From Desulfofundulus thermosubterraneus DSM 16057 (GTDB lineage Bacteria; Bacillota; Desulfotomaculia; Desulfotomaculales; Desulfovirgulaceae), in the NCBI RefSeq assembly GCF_900142025.1, contig NZ_FQZM01000003.1:186001-250000 (forward strand): a stretch of DNA of 64,000 nt. The letters run 5' to 3'. Of the stretch, positions 36,304 through 45,184 are shown in pieces (the first letter of the stretch is position 1; every line of letters begins with the position of its first letter). The notes under the pieces are model-generated. The model saw only the letters and a list, made by a program, of their open reading frames with translations, was not told the DNA's origin and did no database searches. Made by a program: the position numbers and the translations under genes.

Positions 36304-36966
36304 TTAGCCGGTCTTGGCCTCATTGATCTTTTCAATATATTCATGGGTTACAAAAATAAATTCCGTCAGCAGTCGCGCGATTTCTTCACAGTCACGTGTC
36401 GATATGCGTTCGTTCAAGGGAAAGCATATTTTAAAGCGATATTTACCGGTTTCTTCAACACGGGTAGATTCCCGTTCCAGGCGAAACCCCAGGCGGTGTT
36501 CCATTTCGGCCTGGTGGTGAAGAAGCGGCAAAAAAAGGCTGTGCTTGTGGCCATCCAGCACCAGTTCACCTTTGATGATTTTCTGCCCGGAATAGGGCCC
36601 TTTGCGGGGCTGCGTGCGGCACAGACGGTAGAAAATATCCCGGCGGTCGGGCAGCACCAGGCACAGGGCCGAACCCTTAGCCTGCCCCCAGCGCGCCGCG
36701 GACAGGCATTTAATCACTATTCCCCTTTTCATGAGGTACTTTTCCACACGCCGGCAGATATCTTCGAGGAGAACCCTCCAATCTTTTTCCACATTGAAGT
36801 GCGTTCCCGGGACAGGGGCAATTTCCTCCTGTTTATCATTATCCCGCATCTGCAGCCATTTTTCAAACATTTCCAGAACCCCCAGCTGGCCCTCTTCCAG
36901 ACCCGATTGCTGAAGAAATTCACGTTTGAATCTGTTAAAAGACAGGATAAATTCGCTGTCGTTCAA
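36304..36966 (-). CDS. protein of unknown function in the TauE-like operon
   Basis: A 220-residue soluble protein. TTG 36966 follows GGAGG by 8 nt; longer in-frame extensions lack a site. The N-terminal ~80 residues are helical and charged; the middle has RGIVIKCLSAARWGQAKGSALCLVLPDRR and the end ERISTRDCEEIARLLTEFIF. No catalytic motif or membrane segment is recognised. It lies between a small membrane protein and the CBS gene, and presumably shares their regulation. Confidence 0.65.
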   Translation of the reverse strand: MNDSEFILSFNRFKREFLQQSGLEEGQLGVLEMFEKWLQMRDNDKQEEIAPVPGTHFNVEKDWRVLLEDICRRVEKYLMKRGIVIKCLSAARWGQAKGSALCLVLPDRRDIFYRLCRTQPRKGPYSGQKIIKGELVLDGHKHSLFLPLLHHQAEMEHRLGFRLERESTRVEETGKYRFKICFPLNERISTRDCEEIARLLTEFIFVTHEYIEKINEAKTG

Positions 36967-37057
36967 AATTTCCCCCTCCTTTTCCTTCCGGTAACACAGG
37001 AAGGGGAGTTCTACCCTCCCCTCCGGTTGCACATCGCTTCTGGCGGGTCTTGACCAC

Positions 37058-37303
37058 CTACGCCATTTTGAGCGCCAGCAGCAGGCAAGCTGTCAGAACG
37101 AACGCAAGCATAACAACCAGCAGCAAACCGCCTTCTTTTTCTGCTTGCTTTTCAGCCCGGGACAATTCGATCCGGGTGAACGCCTGCTCCAGGTATTCCA
37201 GAAGTGAAGGATCGTAGTCCGGGGACGGCCTGCCCGGGTGGGCCGTTAACGCTTCTTTACCGGAACAACCTTCTTGCAAGAAGTATACCCTGCCATTATG
37301 CAT
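37058..37303 (-). CDS. small single-pass membrane protein
   Basis: An 81-residue protein with a hydrophilic N-terminal ~55 residues and one C-terminal membrane helix (GGLLLVVMLAFVLTACLLLA). ATG 37303 has GGGAGG at 7-nt spacing. It is a candidate tail-anchored accessory of the TauE-like transporter gene just upstream. The family is not recognised. Confidence 0.65.
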   Translation of the reverse strand: MHNGRVYFLQEGCSGKEALTAHPGRPSPDYDPSLLEYLEQAFTRIELSRAEKQAEKEGGLLLVVMLAFVLTACLLLALKMA

Positions 37304-37394
37304 GGCCAACCCTCCCCTCAATCAGGGGTAATATTCAAAGAAAAACCATGGAGAAGACGCCCCGGGCATAACGTTGCGTTCATGCCCGGGTTAA

Positions 37395-38567
37395 TCAAGT
37401 TTTTTGGAGGGTTACTGCTACGCCAGCATCTTTTGCTTCCAGCTCCCTCTTTCTCTTCCACATATTCCCCAGCACAATCGCCCCACCCGTGGCCAGGGCA
37501 AGGCACATGATGATAAAACTCGTGTTATTCAGCAGCTTTATAGTGCTCTGGTCGAGCTTTATAATACCCAGTTGGTGCAAGTAGGTCGGTATGGCTATCC
37601 CCCTGCTGACGGAGACAATCAACATTATAGTGGCCATGACCAGCTTAATCATGTATTCCTTGACGTAGGTAGTACCCACGGCGCCCAGCTGTACACCTAT
37701 CAGGGAACCGGCCAGCAAAAGCAGAACCATCCTTATATCGACAAAGCCGCTCAATGCCCACGTCACCGTGCCGGTCAGGCCCATCAGGAAGGCGACCACC
37801 AGCTCCGTGGCACTGGCCATAATGGGCGGCACACCCAGGACATAGATCATGCCCGGAACGCCAATGAAACCTCCCACCGCAATCGTTGCAGCCAGCATGC
37901 CGGTGGCAAGCCCCAGCGGAACGATGACCCAGAAAGAAACCCTTGTACGGGCCACGTTAAAATTAATTATCGGGGGAATGGTAATTCTTTTCATCCTTTC
38001 CGCCAGTCTGGAAGTGGTATCTTCGCTTTTGGCACGCACCGCTCTTCTGGCATCAAAAAGCATATACAGGCCGACCAGGGTCAGAATCAACACAAACGCT
38101 ACACTTACGTAGAGGTTTGATCCGGCCGAACCCCATTTGGCAAAAATAAACTTTTGTACATAAATCCCCAGCTGGACGCCAATAACAGCCGAGATGGCCA
38201 TAAACAGCCCCATTTTTAAATCCAACTGGCCGTATTTATAGCGCTTGTAAGCCCCCACCATCGCCTTGGGAAACTTGTGGCACATGTTGCTGGCCACCGC
38301 GATGGCCGCCGGTGCACCCAAACTCATCATGCCGGGAGTCAGAACGAATGCCCCCCCGGAGCCGATAAAGCCGCTGATCAACCCGCCGAGGAAGCCCAGG
38401 ATGATCAGGTAAATCGCCCCCAGTGCATCGAGATGGACAAACTGCTTAACCACATCGCCCGGACCCAGCGCTTCCCCGGCTGCTTCACCCAGGGAGGGTA
38501 TGGAAAGCAAAAGCAAGGCGCCGAGGGCAACCAAACTCCAGCGCGTTATCTTTTTACGGCGCTCCAT
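37395..38567 (-). CDS. TauE/SafE-family anion permease
   Basis: A 390-residue membrane protein with about nine helices. The TauE/SafE repeats are recognisable: GFLGGLISGFIGSGGAFVLTPGM in the first half and GMLAATIAVGGFIGVPGMIY in the second. The N-terminus looks like a signal sequence (LVALGALLLLSIPSLGEA). A loop of about 45 residues between halves is charged. The family exports or imports sulfite, sulfonates, sulfoacetate or related anions; in a likely sulfate reducer a sulfur oxyanion is a fair guess, not more. It is accompanied by two small membrane proteins, an unknown soluble protein and CBS sensors. Confidence 0.88.
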   Translation of the reverse strand: MERRKKITRWSLVALGALLLLSIPSLGEAAGEALGPGDVVKQFVHLDALGAIYLIILGFLGGLISGFIGSGGAFVLTPGMMSLGAPAAIAVASNMCHKFPKAMVGAYKRYKYGQLDLKMGLFMAISAVIGVQLGIYVQKFIFAKWGSAGSNLYVSVAFVLILTLVGLYMLFDARRAVRAKSEDTTSRLAERMKRITIPPIINFNVARTRVSFWVIVPLGLATGMLAATIAVGGFIGVPGMIYVLGVPPIMASATELVVAFLMGLTGTVTWALSGFVDIRMVLLLLAGSLIGVQLGAVGTTYVKEYMIKLVMATIMLIVSVSRGIAIPTYLHQLGIIKLDQSTIKLLNNTSFIIMCLALATGGAIVLGNMWKRKRELEAKDAGVAVTLQKT

Positions 38568-38568
38568 T

Positions 38569-38805
38569 CTAATGCACTCCTTTCTTCAGGGGCCGGATAC
38601 CCAGCATTTCCAGGAGATAACTGGCAAACGCCCCGTGAATGAACGAAAAAGCCATGGCCGTAAGAACAACCGCTATCGCAAAAGCGCCTCCTCGGGCAAA
38701 ATAGTTGGTTACGATTTCCTGGTTTAAAAATAACGCCAGATAGGCCGCCAGGGAGACTATTCCCCATAATATTGCCTGTTTGACAGGCCTTTTTTGATTG
38801 CCCAT
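38569..38805 (-). CDS. small two-helix membrane protein
   Basis: A 78-residue protein with two hydrophobic helices (ILWGIVSLAAYLALFL and FAIAVVLTAMAFSFIHG). ATG 38805 is preferred: the G-rich site at 38811-38818 lies 6 nt upstream, whereas ATG 38811 abuts it. It is the first gene of the TauE-like operon, one base before the permease gene. The family is not recognised; an accessory subunit of the permease is plausible. Confidence 0.7.
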   Translation of the reverse strand: MGNQKRPVKQAILWGIVSLAAYLALFLNQEIVTNYFARGGAFAIAVVLTAMAFSFIHGAFASYLLEMLGIRPLKKGVH

Positions 38806-38882
38806 GTTCATCCCCCCTTGCCGGAAATTGTTGTTTGGCCATGATTTTTATTGCTCATACAGGTTCATTCCTCGTACTCATT

Positions 38883-38896
38883 GCAACTTTATCACC
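38883..38896 (-). promoter_or_regulatory. possible sigma-54 promoter before the TauE-like operon
   Basis: On the - strand GG-N10-GC with a perfect -12 element (GTTGCA) but a weak -24 element (GGGTGA instead of TGGCAC). It lies about 80 bp before ATG 38805 and just downstream of an NtrC-type regulator operon, which makes a sigma-54 link plausible. Confidence 0.28.
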
Positions 38897-38988
38897 CACG
38901 CCACCGCAATTAGCTCAACCATTCCCCCCTCTCTCAACCGGTTTTTTGTCTTTTGTGCCCAAAGGTGCAAATGCTGTGCCGTTGTTCA

Positions 38989-39017
38989 CAAAAAAAAAGG
39001 CCGTATTTAAAGGCCTT
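38989..39017 (-). terminator. rho-independent terminator of the NtrBC-CBS operon
   Basis: Stem AAGGCC/GGCCTT with a 9-nt loop followed on the - strand by nine T, 220 nt after the CBS gene stop. The stretch between (39018-39238) holds nothing recognisable. Confidence 0.75.
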
Positions 39018-39238
39018 CTGGTTACTCCCAAGTTTTACCTGTTGACTAAATTATGGTCAGCCGGTTATTTTCTCAACACAGTTTAAAAAAACAACGGCCT
39101 TTGAGCTTTTAACTCAAGGAGTGTGGCCGCCCGGTCTACCAACCAGTCCCCACTTGCCGGTGTTGAATTTTTCAGCAGCCTCCGTTGAAAATGTGTAATT
39201 GAGTATTTTCACAATGGTCCGGACGCACCAGAAAAAAT

Positions 39239-39763
39239 TCAGCCGTTCTTTTCTTCCAGCCCCAGATAGTAATCGCTCAATACCCTGAAGACATCAACGG
39301 TGCGCACGACGCCCAGCAAGCACCCGCGGTCTAAAACGGGCAGGGAATTAACGTTGTGCTTTAAAAAAGTACGAACGATGTCCAGTAGTTCATCATCAGC
39401 CTGCACTGTGGCCACCGGTACGGGTCGCATGATATCCCGCACGCGCATACGAGATCCTTCCCTTAATTTTCTTAAAAAATACCAGCTCCAGGACTCGGAT
39501 TTAAACAGGGGATCCTTGATTAAATCGTAAAGGCCTACTGCCGTTAATATACCGCGGAGGGTTAAAATGCCTTCCAGATTGCCATTCTCGTTCAGAACAA
39601 TCAGAATACGGTGGCCGTGCCAGGGTCTGCCTTCACGGTGAAAAGATTGTCTCAGGGCCTGGATGCCTTCATGAAGGGTGGCATCTGCAGTGATGGTGGT
39701 AAACTGTTCAATGGGAATCATAATATCACGCGCCTTCAGTGAGAGCACGGCATACCCCTCCAT
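39239..39763 (-). CDS. tandem CBS-domain protein (paralogue 2)
   Basis: A 174-residue protein of two CBS motifs (ARDIMIPIEQFTTITADAT...GILTLRGIL and VRDIMRPVPVATVQ...SLPVLDRGCLLGVVRTVDVF). It matches the protein at 35781-36278 in both domains and in the linker, so the two arose by duplication. It lies 19 nt after the NtrC-type gene and is probably part of that operon. CBS pairs sense AMP/ATP or related nucleotides; this may couple energy state to the two-component system or to the neighbouring TauE-like permease (inference). Confidence 0.86.
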   Translation of the reverse strand: MEGYAVLSLKARDIMIPIEQFTTITADATLHEGIQALRQSFHREGRPWHGHRILIVLNENGNLEGILTLRGILTAVGLYDLIKDPLFKSESWSWYFLRKLREGSRMRVRDIMRPVPVATVQADDELLDIVRTFLKHNVNSLPVLDRGCLLGVVRTVDVFRVLSDYYLGLEEKNG

Positions 39764-39782
39764 AACAATTTGCGCGCCGGGC

Positions 39783-41144
39783 TCAGTCGATGATGCCCAG
39801 TTCTTTCATTTTAAGATAAAGGGAACTCCGGTTCATTTTCAGCGCCTGGGCGGCTGCAGAACGGTTCCAGTTGTGTTCTTCCAGTGCCTGCAGAATGATC
39901 TCCCGCTCCACTTCGGCGATCATCTCTTTAAAGGAATCCCCACTCAAGCCTTTTAACCAGTGCAGGCGGCGGGAGCTTTTACGGATGGAGTGGGGCAGGT
40001 CCTCCACCGTCAGCAGGGGGCCGTTAGACATCAATACGGCCCGTTCACAAACATTTTTCAGTTCCCTCACGTTACCCGGCCAGTCATATTCCAGGAGCAG
40101 CTTCATGGCCTGTTCGGTAAACCCGCTGACCTGCTTTTTGTACTCGGCGCTGTACAGCTTGATCATATGTTCGGCCAGCAACGGAATGTCATCCTTTCGC
40201 TCCCGCAGCGGCGGCAGGTAGATATCCACCACGTTCAGGCGGTAGAACAGGTCTTCCCGGAAAGTTCCTTCGGCAATGCATTTTTCCAGGTCCTTATTGG
40301 TGGCAGCAATAATCCGTACGTCTACTTTGATGGTTTCGGTACCTCCCAGGCGTTCAAATTCCCGCTCCTGGATGACGCGGAGCAGCTTGGCCTGGAGGTT
40401 CAGGGACATTTCCCCGATTTCATCCAGGAAAATGGTTCCGCGCTGGGCCAGTTCAAATTTACCGGGTTTCGATGTTACAGCCCCGGTGAAAGCGCCTTTC
40501 TCATAACCGAACAGTTCACTCTCCAGGAGGTTGTCGGGTATGGAGGCACAGTTGATTTTAATGAAAGGTTTATCCCGCCGTACACTGTTAAAATGTATCG
40601 CCCTGGCCACCAGTTCTTTACCCGTACCGCTTTCGCCCCGTACGAGCACCGTGGCATTGGAATTGGCCACCCGCCCGATAACCTTATAAACCTTCTGCAT
40701 TCCCGGCGACAACCCGATCATGATCTCGCCGGGTCCGCTCATCTCCTTACCGGATTGAGACGAGGTTTTTCGCATCAACCGCTTTATTTCCGTAGCTTTT
40801 TTGACCGTCTCGATAAGATCGTTAATCTGAAGAGGTTTTAAAAGGTAGTCGAAAGCACCCATCTTCATGGCTTCGATGGTACTTTGAGTGGAACCGTAAG
40901 CCGTGATGAGGATAATGGGAGTATTCTGCCCCTTTAAGCGCACCAGTTCCAGGACCTTGATCCCGTCTACTTCCGGCATGCGGATATCCATTATTACCGC
41001 TGACGGATCAAGCACGGTTATTTTTTCTAACCCCTCCCGGCCATCCCGGGCCGTCTCCACACGATAACCGTGGTCGGTAAGAATGTCTTTAAGGGTTTGC
41101 CGCACGCTCTCTTCATCGTCGACAACTAAAATCAAATCCTCCAT
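39783..41144 (-). CDS. NtrC-family sigma-54-dependent response regulator
   Basis: A 453-residue activator with all three modules: receiver (VVDDEESVRQTL, phospho-Asp in AVIMDIRMPEVDG, Lys in YLLKPLQ), AAA+ domain with Walker A GESGTGKE, the sigma-54 contact loop GAFTGA, Walker B IFLDEIGEM and R-finger region, and a Fis-type HTH at the end (NWNRSAAAQALKMNRSSLY). It needs sigma-54 RNA polymerase to act. The cognate kinase is 25 nt upstream. Likely targets are the TauE-like operon or the TRAP-ior-paaK operon on either side. Confidence 0.95.
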   Translation of the reverse strand: MEDLILVVDDEESVRQTLKDILTDHGYRVETARDGREGLEKITVLDPSAVIMDIRMPEVDGIKVLELVRLKGQNTPIILITAYGSTQSTIEAMKMGAFDYLLKPLQINDLIETVKKATEIKRLMRKTSSQSGKEMSGPGEIMIGLSPGMQKVYKVIGRVANSNATVLVRGESGTGKELVARAIHFNSVRRDKPFIKINCASIPDNLLESELFGYEKGAFTGAVTSKPGKFELAQRGTIFLDEIGEMSLNLQAKLLRVIQEREFERLGGTETIKVDVRIIAATNKDLEKCIAEGTFREDLFYRLNVVDIYLPPLRERKDDIPLLAEHMIKLYSAEYKKQVSGFTEQAMKLLLEYDWPGNVRELKNVCERAVLMSNGPLLTVEDLPHSIRKSSRRLHWLKGLSGDSFKEMIAEVEREIILQALEEHNWNRSAAAQALKMNRSSLYLKMKELGIID

Positions 41145-41169
41145 ACACTTTCACCTCTAAGCAATCCTG

Positions 41170-42966
41170 CTATGCCCTGAGATAAACGGTAAACCTGGTT
41201 CCCTTGCCCACTTCGCTGTCCACTTCTATCTGCCCACCATGGGCCTGTACGATCTCGTAGGCAATGGCCAGCCCCAGGCCGGTCCCCTTCGGCCTGGTGG
41301 AATAAAACGGGTCAAAAAGGCGGGCCAGGTTCTCTTTGGGTATGCCGCACCCGGTATCGGCAATAGTCATGGCCACCTGGCGCCGGTCGGGCAGGTAAGC
41401 GGTGGTTATGGATATGGTACCACCTTCGGGCATAGCCTGGATGGCGTTAAAGATTATATTGACCACCACCCTTTCCATTTGTTCTGCGTCCATCCAGACC
41501 GGCGGCAGGTCGGTACTCAGATCGAGCAGAAGGTTATATTTGCCGTGATGCATCTCCCGAAAGAATTCAGTCAATTCGCGGATCAGGACATTTAGATCGC
41601 GCTGTACCAGCCGGGCCTCGGCAGGTTTGGTAAAGTACAACAGTTGCTCCACAATGTAATCCAGGCGGGCAATTTCACGCTGAATTGTAGCCAGTGCCTG
41701 AGCATTGGGCTGATTATTTTGCAGCCAGTGCTGGATATAGCAACTAATGGAAGTCAACGGGTTGCGGATCTCATGGGCAACACCGGTAACCAGCTTCCCT
41801 AAGGCGGCAAGACGTTCCTGGCGCCGCACTTTTTCCTCCAGGCGCATACGTTCGGTCAGGTCCCGGCAATTTATCACGGCCCCCAAGAGCTCACCGGAAG
41901 CAGTTTTTAAAGGCAAAATGCTCAACAGTAATTGACGGGATTTCTGGCCGTTGCTCCAGTTTAGCATCAAATCGCGAAACGCTTTTTCTTCTTTTAATGT
42001 CCGTTGCAGGTAATCTATCAGGGGTGAGTTCTTGGGAAAAAGCTCGTGAATCACACGGCCTTTAATCCCTTCCGGCAGGGCGAAAAGTTCCCGTGCCAGG
42101 TTATTGGCCAGTACCACCTTGCCCTCGGCGTTGACTACCACGATGGCTTCATCAATCACGGCCAGCATGGTCTCGGTGTACAGGTTCAACTCGGCAATGC
42201 GGCGGGCAAAACCGTTAATCCCCTCTACAATCTCGCCAAGCTCACCGTGGGCTTCAGGCATTGTTTGGGAAAGATCTTCTTCCAGGGTTTTTAATCCCTG
42301 CCTGATGAACCGCACCTGCATTACCAGGTCACGGAATATATATATGGCCCCTCCAAAACCCGTGAGCACCACAACGGCAATCGCCGAATAGGCAATCATT
42401 TCGATATGGCGCCTCTTACCATAATATCCAACTTCTGATAAATATTCAGCGGATCGAATTACACCTTCTACCTTTCCGTTACGCGTAAACGGCCGGTAGA
42501 TTTCTACAATTCCGCCTTCTTCCGGGCCCAGGTTTTGTACAAGGCTGGTCCTTCGGGCCATGGTTTCTTCGAAAGCTTTTTTGCGGCGCAGGGAAAAGTT
42601 TACATCGAAGCGTTCCGTGCCGTCAAAGAATACGTCCAGCGGTGCGTAATATAACCCCAAGTGAACGTTGGGGTACTCGCGCTTGATATCGTTAATCTTG
42701 CTATTGACATAACTTCCCAGAGCAATGGTTTTTTCCTGGGGTGTCTTATTACTGAGGCCATTTTTAATCAGATAATCATCCAGGCTAATAGTCAAATTTT
42801 GATCAAGCAGGTAAGCGGCCTGGTTGAGCTCCGCCTTCTGGTGTTCCAGAAGGGAGAGTTCGCTGTTTTTGATAATATGCATCATATAGACGGTAAGAAG
42901 TACAGGCAGTACCAGCAGCAGGGTTACCAGAAACAATATACGGTTGCCGTAAAAAAATCTGTGCAA
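41170..42966 (-). CDS. NtrB-like membrane sensor histidine kinase
   Basis: A 598-residue kinase. Helix 1 (ILFLVTLLLVLPVLLTVYMM) and helix 2 near residue 200 (MIAYSAIAVVVLTGFGGAIYIF) bound an extracytoplasmic sensor domain; a HAMP-like segment, a PAS domain (MLAVIDEAIVVVNAEGKVVLANN) and the HisKA box GVAHEIRNPLTSISCYIQ follow, then HATPase motifs NIIFNAIQAMPEGG, IADTGCGIPKENL and GTGLGLAIAYEIV. TTG 42966 is chosen because AGAGGT lies 7 nt before it; GTG 42975 overlaps that site. It pairs with the NtrC-type regulator downstream. The signal is unknown. Confidence 0.92.
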   Translation of the reverse strand: MHRFFYGNRILFLVTLLLVLPVLLTVYMMHIIKNSELSLLEHQKAELNQAAYLLDQNLTISLDDYLIKNGLSNKTPQEKTIALGSYVNSKINDIKREYPNVHLGLYYAPLDVFFDGTERFDVNFSLRRKKAFEETMARRTSLVQNLGPEEGGIVEIYRPFTRNGKVEGVIRSAEYLSEVGYYGKRRHIEMIAYSAIAVVVLTGFGGAIYIFRDLVMQVRFIRQGLKTLEEDLSQTMPEAHGELGEIVEGINGFARRIAELNLYTETMLAVIDEAIVVVNAEGKVVLANNLARELFALPEGIKGRVIHELFPKNSPLIDYLQRTLKEEKAFRDLMLNWSNGQKSRQLLLSILPLKTASGELLGAVINCRDLTERMRLEEKVRRQERLAALGKLVTGVAHEIRNPLTSISCYIQHWLQNNQPNAQALATIQREIARLDYIVEQLLYFTKPAEARLVQRDLNVLIRELTEFFREMHHGKYNLLLDLSTDLPPVWMDAEQMERVVVNIIFNAIQAMPEGGTISITTAYLPDRRQVAMTIADTGCGIPKENLARLFDPFYSTRPKGTGLGLAIAYEIVQAHGGQIEVDSEVGKGTRFTVYLRA

Positions 42967-43110
42967 TGATCCCACCTCTAACGGGAATGGGTTTATAACT
43001 TAATTTTAATACCGGATAATCCACTTTTGGAAGTGAAAAACTTCCCATTGAAAGACGTAAAATAAAATACGGTGCCGCTGGTTTAAGCGCCGCGAGATCC
43101 GGTTACCCTC

Positions 43111-43205
43111 CCCAGCACTCACTGTAATGATGTCCTCGCTTAAGCCTGCTACGACCTGTTTTAGCTCTGAAGCCTTTAAGTGCTACCCTTTCAGTGAGTG
43201 CTGGG
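43111..43205. repeat. 95-bp element with perfect 14-bp inverted termini (element A)
   Basis: CCCAGCACTCACTG at 43111-43124 and its exact complement at 43192-43205 enclose 67 bp. The same termini, with nearly the same spacing, recur at 48940-49032. It lies between the paaK terminator and the start of the kinase gene. No U tract follows, so it is not a simple terminator. Confidence 0.6.
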
Positions 43206-43255
43206 CGGCACCTGCCAGTGGTAGCGGTTTTACTGAACAGTTACCGATTCAGCTT

Positions 43256-43288
43256 AAAAAAATTTGGGCTGGTACTACGGACCAGCCC
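43256..43288 (-). terminator. rho-independent terminator of the TRAP-ior-paaK operon
   Basis: Arms GGGCTGGT/ACCAGCCC with a 7-nt loop (43266-43288), followed on the - strand by AAATTTTTTT, 19 nt after the paaK stop. Confidence 0.85.
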
Positions 43289-43306
43289 GTTTTCCGAGTT
43301 AAATTT

Positions 43307-44593
43307 TTACATATCCCGGTAGTCAAAAACCCTTTTGCTTTTCTTCTCGCTTCTGGGCAAGGTACCCGGCGCGACCACTTCCACGTCGGCAGTGATGCCA
43401 ATCCAGGATTTCATGTTACGCTTGAACTCCCCGGCGACTCTCTGGGGGTCTTTTCCCTCTTCTCCTTCTATTTTGATCAGCATGTGATCCTTGCCTTCGA
43501 TCCTGGTCAAGATTATTTGATACTCACTGCCGGCCCCTTCCGTCACCTTGAGGACATGGTCAACCTGGCCCGGGTAGATATTCACCCCTTTAATCTTGAT
43601 CATGTCGTCGGTCCGGCCGAGAATCCGGTCGATCATGGGATACTCGCTTCCACAAGGACACCTGTGGGGCAGTAACCGGGTGATGTCATGGGTGCGGTAC
43701 CTGAGCAGGGGCATACCTTCCTTGGTCAAGGTGGTGATGACCAGTTCTCCCTCTTCCCCGGGGGGAAGCTGCTTACCCGAAACGGGGTCAATGATTTCGA
43801 AGAGGAGGTGGTCGGACCAGTAATGGAGGCCGCTGTGGTAGGGACAATCAATGGCAATTCCCGGGCCGTAGATCTCGGTCAGCCCATAGATGTCAAAGGT
43901 TTCAATATTGAAGATTTCTTCAATGCGGCGGCGCATTTTATCGCCCCAGCGTTCCGAACCGAAGATACCCAGGCGGAGCTTGATTTGATCCAGGATCCCC
44001 CTTTTATAGGCCTCTTCAGCCAGCAGGAGGCCGTAAGAGGAGGTGCCGATCAAAACAGTGGTCTTCAGGTCGATCATCATTTCCATTTGCTTTTCCGTAT
44101 TCCCGGGACCGGTGGGTATGGCCATGGCGCCCAGCCGTTCAACGCCGGCCTGAAAACCGATGCCCGCCGTCCACAGGCCGTAGCCCGGAGTGATCTGCAC
44201 CCTGTCCCGGTTGTTGACCCCTGTCATGGCCAGGGAGCGGGCCATCATTTCGGCCCAGATATCCACGTCTTTTTTGGTGTAAGGCACAATAATCGGCTTG
44301 CCTGTGGTACCGGAGGAGGAATGTATGCGGACCACCTGTTTCTCAGGGACGGCCATCAGTCCCAGGGGATAGGCGTCGCGCAGTTCGTGCTTGTCGGTGA
44401 AAGGTACCCGCGCAAGATCGGCAATAGTTTTGATGGACCCGGGGTCCACCCCTGCTTCGTCCAGCTTTTTGCGATAGAAAGGGGAATTCTGGTACACCCG
44501 CTGGACCATTTCCCGGAGCATTGATCCCTGCATCTCATACAAGCTTTCGAAATCGAATTGACCCCTGGCAAGATCTGCAGCTTCTAAAGCCAT
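43307..44593 (-). CDS. paaK: phenylacetate-CoA ligase family protein
   Basis: A 428-residue AMP-forming aryl-CoA ligase. The P-loop SSSGTTGKPI, the YGLTEIYGPG motif, the hinge region TDDMIKIKGVNIYPGQ and the C-terminal Lys region (RSEKKSKRV) follow the PaaK pattern; the length is typical. Such enzymes activate phenylacetate or indoleacetate with ATP and CoA. In many anaerobes a ligase of this group lies beside iorAB, where it links arylacetate and arylacetyl-CoA. It starts directly after the iorB stop and is the last gene before a strong terminator. Aryl substrate preference is inferred. Confidence 0.92.
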   Translation of the reverse strand: MALEAADLARGQFDFESLYEMQGSMLREMVQRVYQNSPFYRKKLDEAGVDPGSIKTIADLARVPFTDKHELRDAYPLGLMAVPEKQVVRIHSSSGTTGKPIIVPYTKKDVDIWAEMMARSLAMTGVNNRDRVQITPGYGLWTAGIGFQAGVERLGAMAIPTGPGNTEKQMEMMIDLKTTVLIGTSSYGLLLAEEAYKRGILDQIKLRLGIFGSERWGDKMRRRIEEIFNIETFDIYGLTEIYGPGIAIDCPYHSGLHYWSDHLLFEIIDPVSGKQLPPGEEGELVITTLTKEGMPLLRYRTHDITRLLPHRCPCGSEYPMIDRILGRTDDMIKIKGVNIYPGQVDHVLKVTEGAGSEYQIILTRIEGKDHMLIKIEGEEGKDPQRVAGEFKRNMKSWIGITADVEVVAPGTLPRSEKKSKRVFDYRDM

Positions 44594-45184
44594 TCAACAC
44601 ACCCCCATGGCCCGGCGGCCCATTTCAAAAGCCTTCCGGTTAATCTCTCTAAACTGTGACGGCACAGTCTTCAGTACCGCTTCCAGCAACCCCTCCGGGC
44701 TGAAGGGGAGGCCGGGGAGAGTCGAGAGCGCCCCCAGCATCACCACATTGGCGGTTTTACTATTTCCCGCCTCCCTGGCCACCTCCGAAGCCCTGAGAAA
44801 GCACACTCCCGGGAGTTCCTTCTCCAGGTACTCCCGGATATCTTGAACCCGGTACCGGGACAAACCCGCTGATACAGATGTTGGCACAATGACGTCTTCA
44901 TTAACAATGGCCTTACCACCGGCCTTGAGCTTGGCCAGAGCCCTGGCCGCCTCCGCCAGTTCAAAACCCAGCAAGACATCGGCCCTGCCGTCCGGGATCA
45001 GGGCGCCTGCGAGATTTTCCCCTACCCGGACATGGCTCACCACGCAGCCTTCCCGCTGGGCCATCCCAATGGTTTCGGAAGTCCTGACCTGCCACCCGGC
45101 GTCCATGGCAGCCCTGGCAACGATCCGGGAGGCCAGGACTGTTCCCTGCCCACCTACTCCGGTAATAACCAGGTCAAACTTCAT
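44594..45184 (-). CDS. iorB: indolepyruvate:ferredoxin oxidoreductase, beta (gamma-type) subunit
   Basis: A 196-residue POR-gamma-like subunit that pairs with IorA to oxidise aryl pyruvates to aryl-acetyl-CoA, CO2 and reduced ferredoxin. The N-terminal FDLVITGVGGQGTVLASRI is the signature, followed by GMAQREGCVVSHVRVG and the VMLGALSTLPGLPFS region. It overlaps iorA by 11 nt, so translation is coupled. The length is normal for the family. Confidence 0.95.
   Translation of the reverse strand: MKFDLVITGVGGQGTVLASRIVARAAMDAGWQVRTSETIGMAQREGCVVSHVRVGENLAGALIPDGRADVLLGFELAEAARALAKLKAGGKAIVNEDVIVPTSVSAGLSRYRVQDIREYLEKELPGVCFLRASEVAREAGNSKTANVVMLGALSTLPGLPFSPEGLLEAVLKTVPSQFREINRKAFEMGRRAMGVC

Noticed and set aside
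43111-43205. Element A as an intrinsic terminator
   Set aside because: No U tract on either strand and a 67-nt loop; the true paaK terminator is at 43256-43288.
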